Below, piece after piece: positions 19,712 through 29,601 of a stretch of DNA of 64,000 nt. Source of the stretch: Pectobacterium peruviense (lineage in GTDB: Bacteria > Pseudomonadota > Gammaproteobacteria > Enterobacterales > Enterobacteriaceae); the NCBI RefSeq assembly GCF_002847345.1, contig NZ_LXFV01000013.1, forward strand, positions 186,001-250,000. Reading direction: 5' to 3'. Each line of letters opens with the position of its first letter. Position 1 is the stretch's first letter. The notes beneath the pieces are model-generated. The model worked only from the letters and a program-made list of their open reading frames with translations, did not search any database and was not told the origin of the DNA. A program made the position numbers and the translations under genes.

Positions 19712-20185
19712 ATGGCTGATGTTCATAACCCCGCGATTCGTAGTAAAAATATGAAGGCGATCCGCAACTGTGATACAGCCATTGAAGTTAAACTGGAAAA
19801 AATCCTTGAGGACTTAGGCTTAAAGTTTCGAAAACAGGTAAAAGATTTACCTGGAAGACCTGACTTTGTTATTGATGAGTATAAAAAAATTATCTTTACG
19901 CATGGATGTTTTTGGCATCATCATGAGTGTTATCTTTTCAAAATTCCAGAAACTAGAACTGAATTTTGGATGGAGAAAATTGGAAAAAATGTTACCAGAG
20001 ATAATAATATATACAAAGAACTCAATAATGAAAACTGGCATATTATGATTATTTGGGAATGTGCTATAAAAGGTAAACAAAGACTATCTTTTCAAGATCT
20101 ATCAGAAAGGATAGAAGAATGGATTTGTGCTGGAAGTGGCTCAGTAGAAATAGATACTAAAGGGATACATAATAAATATGCTTGA
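19712..20185 (+). CDS. vsr: Very-short-patch mismatch endonuclease Vsr
   Basis: 157-aa nuclease that nicks next to T:G mismatches made by deamination of 5-methylcytosine in the Dcm site, so that the C is restored. The E. coli Vsr landmarks are present: MADVH..RSKNMKAI start, GRPDFVIDEY with the catalytic Asp, and FTHGCFWHHHECYLFKIPETRTEFW with the active-site and zinc-binding His/Cys. The ending is DTKGIH. It starts 9 bp after the methylase stop with an AAGG site, and its end overlaps the endonuclease start by 8 bp. Confidence 0.96.
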   Translation: MADVHNPAIRSKNMKAIRNCDTAIEVKLEKILEDLGLKFRKQVKDLPGRPDFVIDEYKKIIFTHGCFWHHHECYLFKIPETRTEFWMEKIGKNVTRDNNIYKELNNENWHIMIIWECAIKGKQRLSFQDLSERIEEWICAGSGSVEIDTKGIHNKYA

Positions 20186-21419
20186 AAAATTATCTAACCA
20201 TTTTGAAGTCGCTGTTGCTAAATACCTTTCTGCCGTCGATGTTGATTCTAAAAAATCTAATCAGCACGAAATTGGTGGGTTAGTAAAAGCAGGATTTTCC
20301 CGATACCTTCCCGTTCCAAAAAATGGTGAAAAGATATTATTTAATGCTAACCTTATTTATATATCAGGTGAAGAAAGCGATCCCATTTCTTATGAGGATA
20401 CGCTAACATGGTACGATACCCGCCATAATCAAAAGAATAGAAATCCAGAATATAGAATGTATTATAAAACCAATCCCGTATCTTCAATGATGAATGAAGG
20501 GGATTTCTTTCTTATTATAAAAAAAATTAACGAGGATTTGTTAATAATTATTACTCCGTCAGGTTCTGCTATAGAATTCCAGCTAAAAAATTTATTTGGA
20601 ATTAATAATATCAGTAATGAATTTTCTCAATCGTCTATCGAAGGAAAGTCTCTTATTCTTCCAGTAAGAATGCTATTTGAAGATTTGGGAATAGAGCTTG
20701 AAGAATCAGAAAGCAAGAATGATAACTTACTCGAAATATTGCTGAGACGTTTTCCTGATGGTTTTCCAAAATCAAAAGAATTCTCTTTTTTAGCAAGGGA
20801 GAAAATGCCAGGAGAACCATTATATGAGCCTGATGAAACCTTAATGTTATGGCTGGAGCAAGAAGAAAAATTGTTCAGAACATACGAACGTTTTGAAGTA
20901 GCTAAAAAACTTGCTCAGGGATTTGGTGAAAATGGCAATAATGTTGATGATTTTATTGATTTTTCCCTAAGTGTACAAAATAGACGCAAGTCCCGTGTTG
21001 GCTTTGCGTTTGAAAACCATTTGAACTATTTATTTAGTCTGCATGGGTTAAAATTTCAGCAAGGTTCGTCAAAAAATACGACTGAAAATAAATCTAAACC
21101 AGACTTTCTCTTTCCTGATTTTTCTGCTTACCATGATCCATTTTTCCCCAAAGAAAAACTAAGACTGCTTGGCGCTAAAACGACATGCAAGGATAGATGG
21201 AGACAAGTTCTGGCCGAAGGAGATAAGATCGGACGTAAGCATCTAATTACTATACAACCAGGAATTAGTGAGCAACAGTTAACAGAAATGAAGAATAAAT
21301 CACTTCAGTTAGTTGTTCCTTATTCTGTTCAGTCAATATATCCAGTGTCATTCATTAGCGATTTGCAAAGTGTTGTAGATTTCATTGCTGAAATAAAAAA
21401 CATTCAAGCAATGAATTGA
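20178..21419 (+). CDS. Type IIE restriction endonuclease, EcoRII family
   Basis: 413 aa, close to EcoRII (about 404). The N-terminal effector domain (about 1-150) is divergent but related to the lone domain encoded at 17629. The C-terminal PD-(D/E)XK domain is well conserved: SNRRKSR-like SVQNRRKSRVG, KPDFLFP (P308-D309), AYHD with the active-site Tyr (Y318), and AKTTCKDRWRQVL (K334, R340). It is predicted to cut CCWGG and to need a second site as effector. Translation starts inside vsr with only a distant GGGA upstream, a weak start that may delay the nuclease behind the methylase. The frame is complete, so the enzyme is probably active. Confidence 0.93.
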   Translation: MLEKLSNHFEVAVAKYLSAVDVDSKKSNQHEIGGLVKAGFSRYLPVPKNGEKILFNANLIYISGEESDPISYEDTLTWYDTRHNQKNRNPEYRMYYKTNPVSSMMNEGDFFLIIKKINEDLLIIITPSGSAIEFQLKNLFGINNISNEFSQSSIEGKSLILPVRMLFEDLGIELEESESKNDNLLEILLRRFPDGFPKSKEFSFLAREKMPGEPLYEPDETLMLWLEQEEKLFRTYERFEVAKKLAQGFGENGNNVDDFIDFSLSVQNRRKSRVGFAFENHLNYLFSLHGLKFQQGSSKNTTENKSKPDFLFPDFSAYHDPFFPKEKLRLLGAKTTCKDRWRQVLAEGDKIGRKHLITIQPGISEQQLTEMKNKSLQLVVPYSVQSIYPVSFISDLQSVVDFIAEIKNIQAMN

Positions 21420-21432
21420 AATAATAACTACC

Positions 21433-21463
21433 CTATAAGGCTACGTTAAAAGTAGCCTTATAG
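21433..21463. terminator. Bidirectional terminator between the restriction gene and yidA
   Basis: CTATAAGGCTAC (21433-21444) and GTAGCCTTATAG (21452-21463) form a perfect 12-bp stem with a 7-nt loop, followed by TTCTTC. It lies between two convergent genes. Confidence 0.8.
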
Positions 21464-21485
21464 TTCTTCGATATTCTTATCACCT

Positions 21486-22301
21486 CTAAGCATTCAGCAC
21501 GAATTTCTCGATCGCGTAGGCGACGCCGTCTTCCATGTTGGATTTGGTGACGAACTGGCTGGCTTCTTTCACTTCATCGATAGCGTTGCCCATCGCGACG
21601 CCGATTCCCGCATAGCGAATCATCGCCAGATCGTTCTGCTGGTCGCCCAGAGTCATGACGCTTTCGCGTGGGATATTGAGGTGCTCCGCCAGCATCTTCA
21701 CGCCTTCACCTTTGTTCACGCGCTTATCCAGAATTTCCAGATAGTATTCGGCGCTCTTCATGATGGTGTAGCGTTCAAACGCTTCCGGTGGCAGTTGGCT
21801 GATGGCGCGATCCAAGATCTCTGGCTCATCAATCATCATCACTTTCGGGAACGTCAGGCTGCGATCCATTTCCTCTACCGCACGATACTTCAACGGCATC
21901 CCGGTCAGGTGAGATTCATGGATGGTGTAAGGGCTGATGTCTTTATTGGCGGTATAGACGAAATTGAAGTCCAGCGCGTGGAAATGGATGCCCAATTTGC
22001 AGGCCAGCGCTTCGAAATAGAGATAATCGTCGAAGCTCAGCGCGGTTTGCGCCACACAGTCACCGTTGACCGTACGCTGCACTAGCGCACCGTTGTTGGT
22101 GATGCAGTAACAGCCTTCCTGCTGCAAATCCAGCTCCATCAGGTAGCGTTCAACGCCGATGTAGGGGCGGCCGGTTGCCAGCACGACCTGCACACCTTTC
22201 TCTCTGGCGGCAGCAATCGCGGCTTTTACCGCAGGTGAAATTTGATTTTGGGGCGTCAGTAACGTCCCGTCCATATCAATAGCGATCAGTTTTACAGACA
22301 T
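21486..22301 (-). CDS. yidA: Sugar phosphatase YidA (HAD superfamily, Cof type)
   Basis: 271-aa HAD phosphatase with the catalytic AIDMDGTLL motif (D9, D11), motif II VVLATGRPY, the Lys of VNKGEGVKMLAEH and motif IV TLGDQQNDLAMIRYAG. A type II cap lies between them. It matches E. coli YidA, which hydrolyses sugar phosphates such as erythrose 4-phosphate and alpha-glucose 1-phosphate. It is next to dnaA-gyrB in E. coli; here it lies about 9 kb from gyrB, with PTS, chemoreceptor and exporter genes in between. It is probably a single-gene unit. Confidence 0.95.
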   Translation of the reverse strand: MSVKLIAIDMDGTLLTPQNQISPAVKAAIAAAREKGVQVVLATGRPYIGVERYLMELDLQQEGCYCITNNGALVQRTVNGDCVAQTALSFDDYLYFEALACKLGIHFHALDFNFVYTANKDISPYTIHESHLTGMPLKYRAVEEMDRSLTFPKVMMIDEPEILDRAISQLPPEAFERYTIMKSAEYYLEILDKRVNKGEGVKMLAEHLNIPRESVMTLGDQQNDLAMIRYAGIGVAMGNAIDEVKEASQFVTKSNMEDGVAYAIEKFVLNA

Positions 22302-22303
22302 AG

Positions 22304-22371
<68 letters not shown>

Positions 22372-22401
22372 GGCAGGGTGACAGGCATATGACACGCAAC
22401 A

Positions 22402-22430
22402 TAAAAAGCCGTGCGGTTAAGCACGGCTCT
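22402..22430 (-). terminator. Terminator of the PTS/phospho-beta-glucosidase operon
   Basis: AGCCGTGC (22407-22414) pairs with GCACGGCT (22421-22428) over a 6-nt loop, followed on the minus strand by TTTTTATG. It lies about 30 bp after the glycosidase stop and separates it from yidA. Confidence 0.88.
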
Positions 22431-22456
22431 GTGAAAAATGTTTCCTTCAATCGCCG

Positions 22457-23911
<1,455 letters not shown>

Positions 23912-23933
23912 TCATTTCAAGTTTACATGTTGT

Positions 23934-24275
23934 TCATTTACAAACGGTTTCATTGATAGATTGTTTCAGGGAGGCGATTTCCCGATGCAGCTGAATCAGC
24001 TCCTCCACCAGCTCACGGCATAACATCGCGTTCATCAGGTGATCTTGTGCGTGAACCAGAATCAGATTGACCGGGATTTTTCCGCTGCCTTCATCAGCAC
24101 CGATCAAAGCCGTCTGAATTTGATGGGCTTTGCGCGCCGCCACTGAAGCCATGTTCAGCAGTTCCTCAACTTTGTCCCAATCGTATTTTCTGGCAGCGCT
24201 CAACGCTTCCATCGAGCTTGAGCGCGCTTCTCCCGCATAGATAATCAGTTCCATTACCGTGGTTTCATCGAGCAT
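23934..24275 (-). CDS. PTS lactose/cellobiose-specific EIIA component
   Basis: 113-aa soluble phosphocarrier of the Lac family, shaped as a three-helix bundle. The phosphorylated His is in the HAQDHLM motif (H75-M81). The ATG at 24275 with AGGAGG upstream is preferred to the adjacent GTG at 24278. The start overlaps the EIIC end by 11 bp. It passes phosphate from HPr to the EIIB encoded first in the operon. Confidence 0.93.
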   Translation of the reverse strand: MLDETTVMELIIYAGEARSSSMEALSAARKYDWDKVEELLNMASVAARKAHQIQTALIGADEGSGKIPVNLILVHAQDHLMNAMLCRELVEELIQLHREIASLKQSINETVCK

Positions 24276-25578
24276 CACTTACTGCCTCCTCTGCTGTACC
24301 CACTTCCTGTGTAATCAGCTGACGTTCATACATTTTGAAGAAGGGGTAATAGATTAAGGACGACACGATAATCAGTACCCCCACCAGCACCACCGCCCGC
24401 CAGTCCCATCCCGTAGACCAGGCAGCACCAATCGGCCCCGGCGTCGTCCAAGGTGCAAGAGAGATCACGCGGTGTACCAAATCGGTTTTTAACGCAATAT
24501 AAGCAAGAGTGGCGTTCACCAACGGCGCGGTAATAAACGGAATAAACAACAGCGGGTTCATCACGACGGGTGAACCAAAAATCACTGGCTCGTTGATGTT
24601 GAACATACTCGGCACCACGGCCAGCTTGCCGATGGAGCGCAAATGGGCAGAACGGCTGCGCAGATAGAGAAAGACCAGCCCCATGGTCGCACCCGAGCCG
24701 CCCACCGTAATGAAGAATTGCCAGAAGGGTTCGATGAAGATTTTGGTGATCGGTGCACCTGTGTTAAACGCTTCCTGATTGATCCCTAAATTAGTCAGCC
24801 AGAACGCCTGCAAAATGCCGCCGACAATAACGGCACCGTGAATCCCGGCAAACCACAGCAGGTGACAGAGCAGCACCGCGATCAGGATGGCGGGGAGCGA
24901 GTCAGATGCTGAGATAATCGGCGCAAACATCGCCATAATCGCCTGCGGTAACAGCATGCCGAACTGGCTCTGCATAAACAGGCTAAGTGGGAACAGCGTC
25001 AGGAAGATGGCAAGGATCGGGATGAGTAAATCGAAGGATTGGCGAATTTTCGGCGGCACCTGTTCCGGCAGGCGAATGCCAATATTGCGCTTCTGCAAAA
25101 AATGCATCAGCTCCGTCGAATAGATGGCCACGATAATCGCGGTAAAAATCCCCTCGCCACCCAGCGACCCAACTGGCAGGCTTTTGTCGATTTGTGGCGC
25201 TGCAACGACCATAAACGACATCAGCGCCAGACTGGCCGCCATAAAACCGTTCATTTTATAGCTCTGTGCCAGGTTATAAGCGATGGCGCTGGTGATATAC
25301 ACCGCCATAATGCCCATCGTCATATTGTAGGGCATCATGATCTGTTCGCCGTGGCGTTCCACCATTCCCAGCCACCACTGTGCGAAAGCCCATTCACTAT
25401 TCGGGCTAAAAGGCGGATGGGCGAATAACATCATAAAAGAACCGACAATTAAAAAAGGCATGGATGCAATGAATCCATCCTTAATTGCCACAACATGGCG
25501 TTGGCTGGAGAGCTTTGCTGCAATCGGACTAATACGGTTTTCGATAACGCTGAATAATGACTCGCTTAATTTACTCAT
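24265..25578 (-). CDS. PTS cellobiose-type EIIC membrane permease (CelB/ChbC-like)
   Basis: 437-aa membrane component of a lactose/cellobiose-family PTS. It has about ten hydrophobic segments, the N-terminal IAAKLSSQRHVVAIKDGFIASMPFLIVGSF block, the NINEPVIFGSPVVMNPLLFIPF signature of EIICs in this family, and WTTPGPIGAAWSTGWDWRAV near the C-terminus. The GGGAGG site before the ATG is strong. It lies between EIIB and EIIA and completes a three-subunit transporter for beta-glucosides. Confidence 0.94.
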   Translation of the reverse strand: MSKLSESLFSVIENRISPIAAKLSSQRHVVAIKDGFIASMPFLIVGSFMMLFAHPPFSPNSEWAFAQWWLGMVERHGEQIMMPYNMTMGIMAVYITSAIAYNLAQSYKMNGFMAASLALMSFMVVAAPQIDKSLPVGSLGGEGIFTAIIVAIYSTELMHFLQKRNIGIRLPEQVPPKIRQSFDLLIPILAIFLTLFPLSLFMQSQFGMLLPQAIMAMFAPIISASDSLPAILIAVLLCHLLWFAGIHGAVIVGGILQAFWLTNLGINQEAFNTGAPITKIFIEPFWQFFITVGGSGATMGLVFLYLRSRSAHLRSIGKLAVVPSMFNINEPVIFGSPVVMNPLLFIPFITAPLVNATLAYIALKTDLVHRVISLAPWTTPGPIGAAWSTGWDWRAVVLVGVLIIVSSLIYYPFFKMYERQLITQEVGTAEEAVSDAR

Positions 25579-25594
25579 TATTCCTCCCGTTACA

Positions 25595-25900
25595 CTAATT
25601 GATCATCGCCAAGGCATCATTGAGGACTTTTTCCCCATTCATCATGCCGTAATCAACCATATTAATGACTGCAATTGGCTTCCCTTTTTCGTCGGCTATT
25701 GCTTTGAATTCAGGCAGTTTATATTTAATCTGCGGCCCCAACAGGCAGCAATCGTACTCATCAATCAGTTCATTAAACTCTTCAAAACCTACGGCTTTTA
25801 TCTCAACAGCGATCGCATTTTTCTCGGCGACCTTTTCCATCCGCTGTACCAGCATGCTGGTAGACATTCCTGCTGCGCAACAGAGTAAAATCTTATTCAT
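25595..25900 (-). CDS. PTS lactose/cellobiose-specific EIIB component
   Basis: 101-aa phosphocarrier. The P-loop Cys lies in the N-terminal LLCCAAGMSTSMLV (C8 expected), followed by a Rossmann-like fold ending in YGMMNGEKVLNDAL. The ATG at 25900 has GAGGTG 5 bp upstream; a longer start at 25912 has no site. It is the first gene of the operon, about 50 bp downstream of a LacI-type operator. Confidence 0.93.
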   Translation of the reverse strand: MNKILLCCAAGMSTSMLVQRMEKVAEKNAIAVEIKAVGFEEFNELIDEYDCCLLGPQIKYKLPEFKAIADEKGKPIAVINMVDYGMMNGEKVLNDALAMIN

Positions 25901-25950
25901 ACTGCACCTCACCGTCCGTTTTCTTATTATTCAAGCAAGACATAAAATAA

Positions 25951-25968
25951 TATGCAACCGGTTTCATA
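25951..25968. promoter_or_regulatory. AscG/LacI-family operator
   Basis: TATGCAACCGGTTTCATA is an 18-bp near-perfect palindrome around AACCGGTT with one mismatched pair. It fits the AscG-type operator core TGAAACCGGTTTCA. It is placed between the PTS operon (start 25900) and the divergent AscG-like repressor gene (start 26111). Confidence 0.8.
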
Positions 25969-26110
25969 TTGTTTTTACTGTTTTTTGAAGGCGATCATAA
26001 ATAGCGCAATCGGGGAATATTTTTATCCCTACACTTGTTATTGGTGATAAAAAAGAAGGATTTTTCCCTATAATGACGACATCAGGCAGTACAGGAGAAC
26101 GGGAAGTACG

Positions 26111-27124
26111 ATGGTAACCATGCTCGATGTAGCGAAAAAAGCCGGTGTATCCAAGGCCACCGTATCACGCGTGCTGACAGGGAATAACTACGTCAGTAAA
26201 ACCACTCGGGATCGGGTATTTCAGGCAATTGAAGAGATTGGCTACCGACCCAACCTGCTGGCGCGCCAACTCGCCACCAGCAAATCGCAAATTATTGGTT
26301 TGGTCGTGACCAATACGCTATACAGCGGCCCTTATTTCAGCGAATTGCTGTTCCAAACGGCAACCATGACGGAAAAATACGGACGGCAGCTCATCATGGC
26401 GGATGGCAAGCACAGCGCGGAAGAAGAACGGGAAGCGATCCAGTTCCTGCTCGATTTACGCTGCGATGCCGTCATTATCTATCCGCGCTTTCTGTCTATC
26501 GAGGCGCTGGAAAGTATTATCGAACAACATGAGCAGCCGATCATGGTCGTGAACCGCACACTGCATCAGCACGGTGATAACGGTATCTGCGCCGATCATC
26601 AGCAGCACTGCCATGATGCCGTCAATTACCTGATTACGCAGGGTCACCGTGATATCGCGTTTATCTGCGGATCGTCGAACTCCCCCACTGGCACAAGCCG
26701 ATTGGCAGGTTACCGACAGGCGCTAGCGGACAACGGGATTCCCTATAATGACAGGTTAGTTGCGTCAGGTGACTGGACCCATGACAGTGGTTACACGGCG
26801 GCAAAAGCCCTGCTTGAGCGATCGACCACATTCAGCGCGCTGGTCGCCAGCAATGACGATATGGCGATCGGCGCGGCAAAAGCGCTGCGTGAACACGGCC
26901 TCGCGATTCCACAAGATGTCTCGCTACTGGGGTTCGACGATTTACCGATGGCCTCGTGGTTCTACCCACCGCTCACTACCGTGCATGTGCCTGTCGCCGA
27001 GATGATCAACTATACCCTCGAGAAACTGCTGTGTCGGCTGGAGGGGGAAACCGTCGTGCCTGCACCTGCCTTCAAAGGCGAGTTGATGATCCGCGATTCC
27101 GTCAGCAAAGGCCCCGCCGCCTAA
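26111..27124 (+). CDS. LacI-family repressor, AscG-like, of the beta-glucoside PTS operon
   Basis: 337 aa. The N-terminal HTH is MLDVAKKAGVSKATVSRVLTGNNYVS, the hinge region is about residues 45-60, and it is followed by a sugar-binding core. GLVVTNTLYSGPYFSELLF, ADGKHSAEEEREAIQFLLDLRCDA and FSALVASNDDMAIGA match E. coli AscG closely. It is divergent from the PTS genes, with the operator between them, so it is expected to repress that operon and itself until a phosphorylated or free beta-glucoside is present. Confidence 0.93.
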   Translation: MVTMLDVAKKAGVSKATVSRVLTGNNYVSKTTRDRVFQAIEEIGYRPNLLARQLATSKSQIIGLVVTNTLYSGPYFSELLFQTATMTEKYGRQLIMADGKHSAEEEREAIQFLLDLRCDAVIIYPRFLSIEALESIIEQHEQPIMVVNRTLHQHGDNGICADHQQHCHDAVNYLITQGHRDIAFICGSSNSPTGTSRLAGYRQALADNGIPYNDRLVASGDWTHDSGYTAAKALLERSTTFSALVASNDDMAIGAAKALREHGLAIPQDVSLLGFDDLPMASWFYPPLTTVHVPVAEMINYTLEKLLCRLEGETVVPAPAFKGELMIRDSVSKGPAA

Positions 27125-27208
27125 TCCCTCACCCATTCGGTGTGGTGTGATCCCACACGACACCGATTTGCGACACCATTCCGCTTTATGACGTTTTCGT
27201 GAATAGCC

Positions 27209-27235
27209 TAAAGACATACGGTTTCCCGCCGATAA
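27209..27235 (+). promoter_or_regulatory. Sigma-28 (FliA) promoter of the chemoreceptor gene
   Basis: TAAA (27209-27212), a 15-bp spacer, then GCCGATAA (27228-27235). This is an exact match to the enterobacterial flagellar class III consensus in sequence and spacing. It lies 131 bp before the chemoreceptor ATG. Confidence 0.93.
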
Positions 27236-27365
27236 TTTATTTGTGACTTACATCACAAAAAATGACGAGTCGCGCAAGGGAATGACCCAAAAACAGAAAG
27301 GAAGACAATCGATTGATTATTTTATGAAAAAGGCGCCTATCGGCGCTTATATCCCAGGGGATATT

Positions 27366-29375
27366 ATGCATATGTCTACAACACTGTTACCGGTTAACCA
27401 CAGCAATCTACCGATTCACTCCTCACCAACAACGCTCAAAAAAAAGCTCAGCACACGTACGCTGATGTTACTCGCTGGCATCACCACCATCGCACTCGGT
27501 TTTATTGTCACTATCGGTCTGTTGATCTGGCAATCTGGTCAGCAACAAAAGGCCATCGCCCAGCAGTATCTTGAGCAAACGGCGTATACCAATAGCTACC
27601 TCATTCAGCAGAAGCTGGATGTCGCACTCCATGCGGCACGTAATCTGGTGCAAAGCGTTGTCAGCCTGCAAGAAGCGGGTAACGCCGACCGAAAAACCGC
27701 AGAGACGCTGCTGAAGAATGCGCTGAAGAGTCACCCTGATTTCCTTTCCATGTCGCTGGCATGGGAGCCTGATGCGTTTGACGGCAAAGATCGGGAGTAC
27801 GCTAGCCAACCCGATCAGGACCCGCAAGGTCGCTTTGTCCGCTATGTCGACCGCGATACCGCTGGCAATGTTGCTCTGCATAATTTGGTGGATTATGAAA
27901 CGCCCGGCAGCGGCGACTACTATCTGCTGCCGAAGAAGCTCCAGAAAGAAGTCATTCTGGAACCGTATAGCTACCCTTACAACGGCGTCGATGTACTACT
28001 GACCTCCATTGCCGTGCCTATCATCATCAACAACAAATTTTACGGCTCCGTTACCGCCGATTTTTCGCTAGATACGCTGCAACAGCTCACCAACAACATC
28101 AAACCCTATCAAGGCACGGGCTACGCGCAGCTGTTGTCACATACTGGCGCTTATATTTCTCATCCCGACAAAGCTCGGGTGACCAAAAAAATTGAAAACG
28201 ATCCGACACTACTTGAGCATGTCACCACTGGTCAGCCCTATCAGATTGAACGTGACAATGCCGTGCTGAACACGCCGGCGTTTAACGTGTATGTGCCGGT
28301 CACCATCGGCAATACCGGTACGCCCTGGATGCTCGGCCTGTCCGCCCCCGTCAATGTGGTGATGGCGGAAACCGTACAGCAGCGCAACATGGCGCTACTG
28401 CTTATGGTGCTGAGTATCGTGGTGGTTTCCAGCGTGCTGGGTATTATCTTTAACCGCAAGGTTGCCCGTCCTATCGGTGGGGAGCCAGCTCAGGCCGCGC
28501 AGATCGCCCTGTCCGTTGCGCAAGGGAACTTAACGCAGACTATCCCCGTACAGCCGAAAGACGACAGCAGTATTTTTTACGCCATGAACGCCATGCAGAC
28601 GCAGTTGAGAGATATCGCCGAGCAGTTGATTAGAACCAGCGAATCCGTCAGCCATGGTGCGACGGAAATTGCGGCAGGCAACATCGATTTGGCTTCTCGC
28701 ACCGAACAACAGGCCGCGGCGCTGGAAGAAACTGCTGCCAGCATGGAACAGATTACGGCAACGGTGAAACAGAATGCGGATAACGCCCATAACGCGACAA
28801 CACTGGCGCAGAATGCCGCGCACATCGCTCAGAAAGGCGACAAGATAGTCGGTCAGGTTGTTCACATCATGAGTGAGATCGACGACAGTTCGAAGAAGAT
28901 TGCCGACATTACCAGCATCATCAGCAGCATCGCGTTCCAGACCAATATTCTGGCCCTCAACGCGGCGGTGGAAGCGGCCAGAGCGGGTGAACAAGGTCGT
29001 GGTTTCGCGGTTGTTGCCAACGAGGTGCGTAATCTCGCGCAGCGTAGCGCCAGTGCCGTAAAAGACATCACCGCGCTGATTACGGAGTCCGCCAGCCGCG
29101 TCAACAGCGGCGTCACACTGGTTCAGAGTGCAGGCTCAACCATGCAGGACATGCTGCATGCCGTAACCTCGGTAAAAGACATCATGGATGAGATCGTCTC
29201 CGCGTCGGATGAACAATCGCGCGGAATCAGTCAGGTCACGCAGGCCGTTCACGAGATGGACGGCGTCACCCAGCAGAACGCGGCATTAGTGCAGGAAGCG
29301 ACCGCTGCCGCTGCGTCGCTGGAAGAACAGGCCAGACAGCTCGCGCAAACAGTACTGGTCTTCAAGCTCTCTTAA
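27366..29375 (+). CDS. Methyl-accepting chemotaxis protein with periplasmic Cache-type sensor
   Basis: 669-aa membrane chemoreceptor. Transmembrane helix 1 is at about residues 30-55 ([23 protein letters not shown]). It is followed by a periplasmic domain of about 280 residues of Cache type (with [18 protein letters not shown] and [18 protein letters not shown]), helix 2 ([21 protein letters not shown]), HAMP, and the methylated signalling domain. The signalling tip is [34 protein letters not shown]. There is no C-terminal NWETF tether, so it relies on other receptors for CheR/CheB. The ATG at 27366 has AGGGG at ideal spacing; a much longer in-frame start at 27243 is rejected. It is transcribed from a perfect sigma-28 promoter. 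The ligand is unknown. Confidence 0.93.
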   Translation: MHMSTTLLPVNHSNLPIHSSPTTLKKKLSTRTLMLLAGITTIALGFIVTIGLLIWQSGQQQKAIAQQYLEQTAYTNSYLIQQKLDVALHAARNLVQSVVSLQEAGNADRKTAETLLKNALKSHPDFLSMSLAWEPDAFDGKDREYASQPDQDPQGRFVRYVDRDTAGNVALHNLVDYETPGSGDYYLLPKKLQKEVILEPYSYPYNGVDVLLTSIAVPIIINNKFYGSVTADFSLDTLQQLTNNIKPYQGTGYAQLLSHTGAYISHPDKARVTKKIENDPTLLEHVTTGQPYQIERDNAVLNTPAFNVYVPVTIGNTGTPWMLGLSAPVNVVMAETVQQRNMALLLMVLSIVVVSSVLGIIFNRKVARPIGGEPAQAAQIALSVAQGNLTQTIPVQPKDDSSIFYAMNAMQTQLRDIAEQLIRTSESVSHGATEIAAGNIDLASRTEQQAAALEETAASMEQITATVKQNADNAHNATTLAQNAAHIAQKGDKIVGQVVHIMSEIDDSSKKIADITSIISSIAFQTNILALNAAVEAARAGEQGRGFAVVANEVRNLAQRSASAVKDITALITESASRVNSGVTLVQSAGSTMQDMLHAVTSVKDIMDEIVSASDEQSRGISQVTQAVHEMDGVTQQNAALVQEATAAAASLEEQARQLAQTVLVFKLS

Positions 29376-29401
29376 TCAACGTATTTCACAACCAATAGCC
29401 C

Positions 29402-29427
29402 CTCACAGGTTGGCAACAGCCTGTGAG
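29402..29427 (+). terminator. Possible terminator of the chemoreceptor gene
   Basis: CTCACAGG (29402-29409) pairs with CCTGTGAG (29420-29427) over a 10-nt loop, 27 bp after the stop. The following TTATTCCC is only weakly T-rich. Confidence 0.5.
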
Positions 29428-29601
29428 TTATTCCCAGCGCGGACAGCAATCCTCAAACGAATGTGACGTTGGCTTCAGTTAGACATGAATGAAACCAGTA
29501 GTATGCTAACCTTATGATCCCTTTGTCTGTGAGTGACTGCCTGTTCCTGCGCCAGCTCCCACGATAATAAAATCTACAGACCCGTAAGCTGCAAAGATAA
29601 T

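Noticed and set aside
17629..21419. Remnant of a prophage
   Set aside because: No integrase, structural or lysis genes; the block is a compact restriction-modification cassette only.
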